Source: JBOGWP01 sp050693875 (lineage in GTDB: Bacteria > Actinomycetota > CADDZG01 > JAHWKV01 > JBOGWP01). From it: a DNA stretch of 9,111 bases. Positions 3,907 through 9,111 of the stretch are shown piece by piece. The stretch covers positions 1-9,111 of the forward strand of contig JBOGWP010000185.1 of the NCBI GenBank assembly GCA_050693875.1, in the 5' to 3' direction. The notes under the pieces are model-generated. The model did no database searches. It was not told the origin of the DNA and was given only the letters and a program-made list of their open reading frames with translations. Position 1 is the first letter of the stretch. Each line of letters starts with the position of its first letter. The position numbers were made by a program, and so were the translations under genes.

Positions 3907-6459
3907 ATGGACGAACCGTCCTCCCCGCCGCACGAAAAGCTCCTCGAAGCCCTCGGGGACGCATTCCTCACGACTGACCTCGACGACCGCGTCGTCTATC
4001 TGAACCAGGAGGCCGCGCGGCTCCTGTGCGTCGAACGAGCCGCGGTGGACGGAGTGCCACTCCAGCAATGGTGCCCGGAGGAGCTGTGCGGCGTGATCGT
4101 CGACCTTCGCGCCCCGGCTGCTCGGGAGCAGGCCGCCAGACCCTTCCGCATCCACGCCCCCTCGATCGGACGATGGCTCGAGGGGTACGTCGCCGCCACC
4201 AACGAGGGCACCGCGGTGCTCGTGCGCGATGTCACCGAGCGCACTCTCCTCGAGCAGCGCACTCTTGCCGAGCACGCGGTCGCCCGGGTCCTCGCGGAGG
4301 TTTCCAGTCTCGAGGAGGCCGCACCGCGCATCCTCGAGTCGGTGTGTGACTCTCTCGATTGGGCGTTCGGCGCCATCTGGAAGGTGGACAACGATCTCCA
4401 GGAGCTCCGCCTCGTGGCGCTCTCGGACGTCACCGGGTCCGCCGGCGACTTTGCCCAGCTGACGCACGAGATGACCTTCAGGCGGGGCGTCGGGCTGCCG
4501 GGCAGGGTCTGGGCTTCGGGAGCTCCCGTTTGGATCACCGACATCGCCGCCAGCGGCACCTTCCCGCGAGCGCCCGCGGCGGCAACCGCCGGCCTGCACG
4601 CGGGCGCCGGCTTCCCGCTGCGGGTGGGCCGCGAGATCCACGGGGTGATGGAGTTCTTCAGCCCGGACATCCGCCCGCTCGACGAAGGTCTGCTCGGGAT
4701 GATGGAGGCCGTCGGCAGCCAGGTGGGTCAGTTCATCGCCCGCGCCCGGGCCCAGGAGGCGGTCCGTCACAGCGAGGCCCGCCGGGCCGCGGTGCTCCAG
4801 TCGGCGCTCGACGCGGTCGTGATGATGGATCACGAGGGAAACGTCGTCGACTGCAACCCGGCGGCCGAGGAGATGTTCGGCCGGCGGCGCGCGGACCTGC
4901 TCGGTATGTCGATGGCCGAGCTGCTCGTCCCGAAGCGTCATCGCCGCGCCCATCACGAAGGGGTGGCGCGCCACCTCACCACCGGGCTGTCCAAGATTCT
5001 GGGACGTCGGCTCGAGCTGAGTGCGCTGCACGAAGACGGCTCAGAGTTCCCGGTCGAACTTGCAGTCGTCCGCGTCGACCTCCCTGGGCCCCCGGTGTTC
5101 ACCGGTTACATCCGCGACATCACCAAGCGCAAGCGCGCCGAAGCGGAGCGTGCCCAACTGCTCGCCCAGGCACGCTACGCCCAGGAGGAGGCCGAGTCGG
5201 CGCAGCGACGGCTTGCCTTTCTCGCCGAGGCGAGCCGCATGCTGTCGTCGTCGCTCGACTTCAGCGTCACGCTGAAGAATCTCGCCTCGCTGATCGTCCC
5301 GTCGCTCGCCGAGTGGTGCGTGGTGCATGTCGTGAGCAACGGCTCGATCGGCCGGGCTGCCGTTGCCCACGAGGATCCCAGCCGCCACGGCCTCCTCGAG
5401 GAGATCCAGCGCCAGCATCGCTCGATGGTCCCCACCGACCGGCATCCGGTGGGCAGGGTGATCCGGACGGGGCGCTCGGAGCTCGTCCCCGAGCTGCCGG
5501 AAGCCCTTCTCGCTTCGCTCGCGAAGAGCGACGATGCCTTCGAGCTTTTCGGCCGCCTGGGGATCCGCTCGTACATGTGCGTCCCGCTCGCCGACCGCGG
5601 CCGCATCCTCGGCGCCCTGTCGCTCGGCACCTCGGATCCGGGCCGGCGCTTCACCGAGCGCGATCTGGGCTTCGTCGAGGTGCTGGCACAGCGCGCTGCG
5701 GTGGCGGTCGAGAACGCCCGGCTTTACGAGGAGACCGCGCACGTCGCCCACACCCTCCAGCAGAGCCTGCTCCCCGCCGACCTCCCGAGGATCCCGGGGG
5801 TCGAGCTCGCCGCTCGATACCACTTCGCCGGAGAGGGGGCGGAGATCGGTGGGGACTTCTACGACGTCTTCCGGATCGGCCGCCGGCGCTGGATGCTGCT
5901 GATGGGCGATGTTTGCGGAAAGGGAGTGGAAGCGGGCAGCCTCACCGCCCTGGTTCGCTACACGCTTCGAGCGCTGGCCATGCAGGTGCGCCAGCCGAGC
6001 GAGATGCTCGGGATGCTCAACGAGGCGCTGCGCCGCCAGCTGACCGACGACCGGTTCTGCACGGTCGTCGCCGCCCGTCTGGACCGCACCCACCAGGACG
6101 CCCGGCTGACCCTGTCGTGCGGCGGCCATCCCTCACCGCTGGTCCTGCGAGCGGAGGGCGCGGTCGAGGCGGCGGGCCAGAACGGGACCCTGCTGGGACT
6201 CTTTCCGGATCCGCGTCTATCCGACCAGACGATCGCCTTGCACCCGGGCGATGCGGTCGTCTTCTACACGGATGGCGTGACCGACGCCCGCGGGCCCGGC
6301 GGCATGGTCGGATACAACCGGTTGGTGTCCGTGATCGCCTCCTGCGCGGGGCTGGATGCCGATGGGATCGCCGATCGGCTTGAGGCCGAGGTCCTCAAAT
6401 GGGAGACCGACCGGCCGCGCGATGATCTCGCGATCCTCGTGCTGCGCATCGCCAAGTAG
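3907..6459 (+). CDS. PAS-GAF-PAS-GAF-SpoIIE (PP2C) sensor phosphatase
   Basis: A multi-sensor, cytosolic Ser/Thr phosphatase of the RsbU/SpoIIE type. Such proteins dephosphorylate anti-anti-sigma (STAS) proteins and so release a sigma factor. The 850 residues contain PAS1 (about 8-112), GAF1 (124-280), PAS2 (288-406, with Asn-Pro-Ala-Ala-Glu-Glu-Met-Phe-Gly), a short coiled coil (405-436), GAF2 (438-605) and the phosphatase (612-849). Metal-binding motifs are intact: Gly-Gly-Asp650-Phe-Tyr-Asp653, Gly667-Asp668-Val, Cys-Gly-Gly-His741, Tyr-Thr-Asp789-Gly and Asp839-Asp840 near the C-terminus. No transmembrane segment, kinase or receiver domain is present. ATG 3907 has only a weak GGGG before it. 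The frame is open without a usual start codon back to 3781. No STAS or RsbW partner lies nearby. The ligands of the sensor domains are unknown. Confidence 0.93.
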   Translation: MDEPSSPPHEKLLEALGDAFLTTDLDDRVVYLNQEAARLLCVERAAVDGVPLQQWCPEELCGVIVDLRAPAAREQAARPFRIHAPSIGRWLEGYVAATNEGTAVLVRDVTERTLLEQRTLAEHAVARVLAEVSSLEEAAPRILESVCDSLDWAFGAIWKVDNDLQELRLVALSDVTGSAGDFAQLTHEMTFRRGVGLPGRVWASGAPVWITDIAASGTFPRAPAAATAGLHAGAGFPLRVGREIHGVMEFFSPDIRPLDEGLLGMMEAVGSQVGQFIARARAQEAVRHSEARRAAVLQSALDAVVMMDHEGNVVDCNPAAEEMFGRRRADLLGMSMAELLVPKRHRRAHHEGVARHLTTGLSKILGRRLELSALHEDGSEFPVELAVVRVDLPGPPVFTGYIRDITKRKRAEAERAQLLAQARYAQEEAESAQRRLAFLAEASRMLSSSLDFSVTLKNLASLIVPSLAEWCVVHVVSNGSIGRAAVAHEDPSRHGLLEEIQRQHRSMVPTDRHPVGRVIRTGRSELVPELPEALLASLAKSDDAFELFGRLGIRSYMCVPLADRGRILGALSLGTSDPGRRFTERDLGFVEVLAQRAAVAVENARLYEETAHVAHTLQQSLLPADLPRIPGVELAARYHFAGEGAEIGGDFYDVFRIGRRRWMLLMGDVCGKGVEAGSLTALVRYTLRALAMQVRQPSEMLGMLNEALRRQLTDDRFCTVVAARLDRTHQDARLTLSCGGHPSPLVLRAEGAVEAAGQNGTLLGLFPDPRLSDQTIALHPGDAVVFYTDGVTDARGPGGMVGYNRLVSVIASCAGLDADGIADRLEAEVLKWETDRPRDDLAILVLRIAK

Positions 6460-6479
6460 CGCCTCCGGCGCGTCGTTTT
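6459..6479 (+). terminator. Rho-independent-like terminator of the phosphatase gene
   Basis: The stem GCGCC/GGCGC (6459-6463 and 6467-6471) has a 3-nt loop and begins on the last base of the TAG stop. It is followed by GTCGTTTT. It is short but placed exactly where expected between convergent genes. Confidence 0.5.
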
Positions 6480-6530
6480 CGGCCCTCCAACCCGGCGGCC
6501 TCAGCGCCGCCCCTCGATGCCAAACCTATT

Positions 6531-7139
6531 TCAACGGCGCGGCCCGAGGTAGCGGGCCTTCGACGGCGGGCGGCCCAGCGGAGGGGAGGTCCGGCCGGGG
6601 CCCCGCCGGCGTGCTCGCCTGCGCATCGCACGGGCGTGCCGCACTCGGGCGCGCTGCATTCGGTCACCGTCCTCGTGCACCGCAAACCCGAGTACGAAGA
6701 GGGAGGCCCAGAACGAGAGCAGCGTGGTGATACGGAATCTCGGCCACAGCCCGATGCCCATGGGGACGAGGAGCGATCCGGTCGCAACGACGAGAGCGGC
6801 GAGGGCGAGACGTCCCACCCAGAAGGCGTCATCGGGTGAGCGCCGGAGGTAGACGATCCCGGCCCCCAGCAGCGTCACGAAGATCGCCCCGCCGAGCATG
6901 AAGTCGGCTGTACCTTGACGGGTGATGGAGCGCCGGAGGAGGCCGGAGATGAACGGAAGCCCGGCGCTCGTGACCACCAGGACCGCGACCGCGATCAGGA
7001 CCGAGCCGCCGAGCAGGAAGAGGTACGTCTTGAGGACGTCCTCACTGAGCGGTATGGAAAGATCGCCCGCCCGGTAGGGACGCGTCGACCACCAGGCTCG
7101 ACGCCGCGCGTCCGGTCCGCTGATCCCAGCTCGTGCCAT
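6531..7139 (-). CDS. Four-helix membrane protein, hypothetical
   Basis: Two hundred and two residues. A basic, Trp-containing N-terminus is followed by four predicted transmembrane helices, at about 37-60, 79-98, 106-128 and 138-154. After the last helix comes a strongly basic C-terminal tail (160-202, many Arg), predicted cytoplasmic. ATG 7139 is chosen because GGAG lies 6 nt upstream of it on the minus strand; the in-frame ATG at 7151 has no such site. The open frame extends far upstream, but there it is only the antisense of the ATPase gene. No catalytic motif or known family is recognised. It converges with the phosphatase and diverges from the ATPase. Confidence 0.72.
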   Translation of the reverse strand: MARAGISGPDARRRAWWSTRPYRAGDLSIPLSEDVLKTYLFLLGGSVLIAVAVLVVTSAGLPFISGLLRRSITRQGTADFMLGGAIFVTLLGAGIVYLRRSPDDAFWVGRLALAALVVATGSLLVPMGIGLWPRFRITTLLSFWASLFVLGFAVHEDGDRMQRARVRHARAMRRRARRRGPGRTSPPLGRPPSKARYLGPRR

Positions 7140-7265
7140 CGCGATCTCCATATCGGACCAGCAAACGAGGGGTTGAGCAGATTGGCTCGGCGCCGCGCAC
7201 CTTTGGGTGGCATCGTCCGCAAGTGCCCCCGAATGATTCGCGGAATCTGCCGCGCGGCCGGCCGG

Positions 7266-7271
7266 TACGCT
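7266..7271 (+). promoter_or_regulatory. Candidate -10 element (TACGCT), leaderless arrangement
   Basis: TACGCT is followed by 6 nt and then GTG 7278. This places the transcription start on the start codon, the classic actinobacterial leaderless geometry. No -35 box is recognisable. Confidence 0.5.
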
Positions 7272-7277
7272 GAGGGC

Positions 7278-8744
7278 GTGGATTCGGCCGACGACCTGCG
7301 CCCGCTGATCGCCTCCCGCCATCCGCTGATCGTTGCGGAGATGAACGACGAGGAACGCTTCATGGGTCTGGCGCGGGTGGCGACCGCGGCTGCGGGCGTG
7401 CCACTGTGGACATGGTCGGTCACCCGGGGGCTGGCGCTGGACCGCAGGCCGCCCCAGTACGACACGCAGGACGCGCGCAAGGCGCTGAACCTGATCGCCG
7501 AGATGGAGCAGCCCGGCGTGTTCGTCCTTGCCGATGCCCACCACGCCCTCGACGACCCCGTCGTCGTCCGGCAGGTCAAGGAGATGGCGCAGTGGGGCGC
7601 GCCGGGCAAGACGCTCATCCTCACCGTCCCCCGCCCCACGCTGCCGCCCGAGCTGAAGGGGCTTGCGCTCACCTGGACGCTGCATCCGCCCGACCGGGCC
7701 GAGCTGGAGCAGCTCGTGCGCAGGACGCTCGACGACCTCGCCGCCCGGCGGTTCACGGTGTTGCTTTCCGACATGGAGATCGAGTCGCTGGTGGAGGCGC
7801 TGCGTGGGCTCTCGACGATCGAGGCGGAGCGCGTGGTTCAGGAGACGGCCTTTCGCGACGGAGCGATGACGCGCGACGACATCGAGGAGGTCCGTCAAGC
7901 GAAGGCCGAGCTGCTCGAGGCCGGAGGGGCGCTCGAGCTCATAGAGGCCCACGCCGGCAACCTCGACCAGGTCGGGGGCCTCGATCGGCTCAAGGAATGG
8001 CTCCGCCTGCGGGGGCGCGGCTTCGAGCCGGCCGCGGGTCGCTATGGACTCGAGCCGCCTCGGGGCGTCCTCATCACGGGAATCCCCGGCTGCGGGAAGT
8101 CGCTCGCCGCCAAGACCCTTGCCCGCACCTGGCAGCTGCCCCTCGTGCTGCTCGATCCCGCACGCCTGTACGGGCCGTACATCGGTGAGTCCGAGCAGCG
8201 TCTGGCCGACGCCCTGTGGACGGTCGAGGCGATGGCGCCGGTGGTGTTGTGGGTGGACGAGATCGAGAAGGGGTTTGCGTCCGGGGGCGAGGCCGACTCG
8301 GGCGTAAGCCGCCGGGTTTTGGGAACGTTTCTTCGGTGGATGCAAGACCGCCCGCCTGGGATCTTCCTCGCCGCAACCTGCAACGACGTCGCGGTGCTCC
8401 CGCCCGAGTTCCTGCGAAAGGGGCGCTTCGACGAGATCTTCTTCGTCGACCTGCCGAAGGAGGCCGAGCGCGAGGCGATCGTGCGGCTGCACCTGCTGAA
8501 GCGCAATCGCGACCCGGCCGCCTTCGACGTAATGTCGCTGGCTGGAGCCTCGGAAGGATTCTCGGGGGCGGAGATCGAGGCGGCCGTCGTCGGCGCCCTC
8601 TACCGCGCCTACGGAGAAGGAAGGGAGATCACGACCGAGGACGTCCTGCAGGAGCTCGAGGCCACCGTGCCGCTGGCAGCGTCACGGGCAGAGGACGTCG
8701 CCCGCCTTCGTGCATGGGCAGAGGGCCGGGCCGTGACCGCGTAG
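7278..8744 (+). CDS. Ycf46-like AAA+ ATPase
   Basis: A soluble AAA+ ATPase of the group containing cyanobacterial/plastid Ycf46 (COG0464); its substrate in this lineage is unknown. The 488 residues start with a family-typical N-terminal region (Leu-Ile-Ala-Ser-Arg-His-Pro-Leu-Ile-Val, then Glu-Glu-Arg and Leu-Trp-Thr-Trp-Ser-Val-Thr-Arg-Gly-Leu). A helical linker leads to one AAA module. Its motifs are Walker A Gly268-Ile-Pro-Gly-Cys-Gly-Lys-Ser275, Gly-Glu-Ser-Glu in the following loop, Walker B Val322-Val-Leu-Trp-Val-Asp327-Glu328, sensor-1 Asn369 and arginine-finger candidates Arg380 and Arg383. A C-terminal helical lid follows. All catalytic residues are intact. GTG 7278 is preferred; ATG 7233 lies upstream in frame but has neither a ribosome binding site nor family-like sequence. 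The metallothionein gene follows after 12 nt. Confidence 0.92.
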   Translation: MDSADDLRPLIASRHPLIVAEMNDEERFMGLARVATAAAGVPLWTWSVTRGLALDRRPPQYDTQDARKALNLIAEMEQPGVFVLADAHHALDDPVVVRQVKEMAQWGAPGKTLILTVPRPTLPPELKGLALTWTLHPPDRAELEQLVRRTLDDLAARRFTVLLSDMEIESLVEALRGLSTIEAERVVQETAFRDGAMTRDDIEEVRQAKAELLEAGGALELIEAHAGNLDQVGGLDRLKEWLRLRGRGFEPAAGRYGLEPPRGVLITGIPGCGKSLAAKTLARTWQLPLVLLDPARLYGPYIGESEQRLADALWTVEAMAPVVLWVDEIEKGFASGGEADSGVSRRVLGTFLRWMQDRPPGIFLAATCNDVAVLPPEFLRKGRFDEIFFVDLPKEAEREAIVRLHLLKRNRDPAAFDVMSLAGASEGFSGAEIEAAVVGALYRAYGEGREITTEDVLQELEATVPLAASRAEDVARLRAWAEGRAVTA

Positions 8745-8756
8745 AGAGGAGGCTCG

Positions 8757-8885
8757 ATGGGTGAGTTCGCCTGTCTGCATGACGCCTGTGGGTGCAGCGA
8801 GCACGAAGGCGAGTACTGCAGCGAGTGGTGCCGCGAGGCGCCGGAGTGCGCGTGCAACCACCCCGGCTGCGAGGGGACGTCGTAA
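8757..8885 (+). CDS. SmtA-like bacterial metallothionein, 42 aa
   Basis: A very small metal-binding protein with eight cysteines (6, 11, 13, 21, 25, 31, 33, 38) and three histidines (8, 16, 35). The order resembles SmtA/BmtA metallothioneins (PF02069 type). An N-terminal Cys cluster is followed by Gly-Glu-Tyr-Cys21-Ser-Glu-Trp-Cys25, matching the Tyr-Cys-x-x-Ala-Cys zinc-finger part of SmtA. Cys31-Ala-Cys-Asn-His-Pro-Gly-Cys38 matches the C-terminal Gly-Cys-Gly-His-Thr-Gly-Cys part. It is about 14 residues shorter than SmtA. It likely sequesters or buffers Zn or another soft metal in the cytoplasm. GAGAGGAGG before ATG 8757 is a strong ribosome binding site. It lies 12 nt behind the AAA+ ATPase gene and shares its direction, so probably its transcript. 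Easily missed by gene finders. Confidence 0.82.
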   Translation: MGEFACLHDACGCSEHEGEYCSEWCREAPECACNHPGCEGTS

Positions 8886-8887
8886 GT

Positions 8888-8908
8888 CCGAGCGGGCTCA
8901 GCCCTCGG
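8888..8908. terminator. Hairpin between convergent metallothionein and channel genes
   Basis: CCGA-(GC bulge)-GGGC pairs with GCCC-TCGG around a 3-nt loop, TCA. That loop is the original stop codon of the channel gene on the minus strand. No T-run is present, so any termination would be weak or factor-assisted. Confidence 0.3.
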
Positions 8909-8945
8909 TCGCCGACAGCGTTTCGATCCGGCGGTCGGGAACGAG
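8898..8945 (-). pseudogene. Detached C-terminal tail of the TMEM175-like gene
   Basis: Directly after the TGA at 8946-8948 the same frame continues Leu-Val-Pro-Asp-Arg-Arg-Ile-Glu-Thr-Leu-Ser-Ala-Thr-Glu-Gly and stops at TGA (8898-8900). Val-Pro-Asp-Arg-Arg-Ile-Glu is the usual ending of this family after a conserved Trp. The frame therefore looks intact apart from the single codon change. This second stop lies 12 bp from the metallothionein stop, natural spacing for convergent genes. Confidence 0.65.
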
Positions 8946-9111
8946 TCAGATCAGCGCCACGAACACGTAGAGCCCAAGGACGATCCACCGATTGACGAAT
9001 GCGAGCGGGATCGCCGCGACGTACGCGGCCGCCGAGATCTTGCCCTTGAGGTCCCTGCCCACGGCAGCGGCGAGCCTGGAGTCCCGACCATGCTCGCCGA
9101 TGATCGTCGTC
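8946..9111 (-). CDS. 3' end of a TMEM175/DUF1211-type potassium-channel-like protein
   Basis: The partial protein (5' end outside the window) shows 54 residues before TGA. They contain Arg-Asp-Leu-Lys-Gly-Lys-Ile-Ser, then a hydrophobic stretch with Ile-Pro-Leu-Ala-Phe-Val-Asn-Arg-Trp-Ile. A last membrane helix, Leu-Gly-Leu-Tyr-Val-Phe-Val-Ala-Leu-Ile, follows. This matches the final two helices of prokaryotic TMEM175 (DUF1211) proteins as I know them. These are small six-helix membrane proteins, some of which form K+ channels. The conserved Trp codon that should follow is TGA (8946-8948). If translation stops there, only about 16 cytoplasmic C-terminal residues are lost, so function may survive. 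The pore-forming first helix is outside the window. Confidence 0.72.
   Translation of the reverse strand, partial: TTIIGEHGRDSRLAAAVGRDLKGKISAAAYVAAIPLAFVNRWIVLGLYVFVALI

Noticed and set aside
3880..6129. Long minus-strand open frames of 383 and 362 codons opposite the phosphatase gene.
   Set aside because: They lie antisense to a gene with clear domains, lack any protein motif, and are the expected shadow of strong third-position G/C bias.
3697..6480. The same 10-mer CGTCGTTTTC at 3697-3706 and 6471-6480, just after two stop codons.
   Set aside because: Probably a chance likeness of terminator tails; only the second copy follows a convincing stem.
7233..7277. ATG 7233 as the start of the ATPase.
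   Set aside because: No ribosome binding site, the extra residues do not resemble the family, and a -10-like box lies inside the extension.
8946..8948. TGA recoded as Trp or Gly throughout the genome.
   Set aside because: Other genes here (for example those ending at 192, 1063, 1941 and 6531) use TGA as a normal stop, and TGG is used for Trp.
1..9111. tRNA, rRNA, CRISPR arrays, insertion-sequence ends, attachment sites or replication origins.
   Set aside because: No cloverleaf, regularly spaced repeats, transposase motifs or long terminal inverted repeats were seen on either strand.

Overview
The window is GC-rich DNA, densely coded with a strong G/C bias at third codon positions. It most likely comes from an actinobacterium (Actinomycetota). 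The best evidence is a Bpa/PafE-type activator of the bacterial 20S proteasome at 1943-2443, whose protein ends in the diagnostic Gly-Gln-Tyr-Leu tail. Supporting this are several probable leaderless genes, in which a TAnnnT -10 element lies 6-8 nt before the start codon. I cannot name a genus. Nothing looks like phage, an insertion sequence or CRISPR. The window reads as ordinary chromosome with two small metal-related islands.

Left part (1-2568): the 3' end of an unrecognised + strand gene; a convergent small two-helix membrane protein (-); a short basic hypothetical protein with membrane-like segments (+); a complete cytoplasmic cyclophilin (-); then, divergent from the cyclophilin, a two-gene unit of a small PH-like protein and the proteasome activator Bpa, one nucleotide apart.

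Middle (2569-6530): a class I SAM-dependent methyltransferase (-) faces away from a 59-aa protein with eight cysteines. The 59-aa gene has a textbook MerR-family promoter: TTGACC, a 20-bp spacer carrying the dyad TTGGAG-N4-CTCCAA, then TACACT. It also has a 12-nt perfect Shine-Dalgarno match. Next is a 216-bp leader with three consecutive hairpins, then an 850-aa PAS-GAF-PAS-GAF-SpoIIE phosphatase, closed by a hairpin plus T-run terminator.

Right part (6531-9111): a four-helix membrane protein (-) is divergent from a Ycf46-like AAA+ ATPase (+). Twelve nucleotides after the ATPase stop is a 42-aa SmtA-like metallothionein gene with its own strong ribosome binding site, so the two probably form an operon. 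At the right edge is the 3' end of a TMEM175/DUF1211-type channel gene (-). Its conserved C-terminal Trp codon is replaced by TGA, while the reading frame continues for 15 more family-like residues.

The most unusual points are the ATPase-metallothionein pair, the MerR-type promoter driving an orphan Cys-rich mini-protein, the broken TMEM175 C-terminus, and the repeated leaderless architecture. All assignments come from reading the sequence; no database search was possible.
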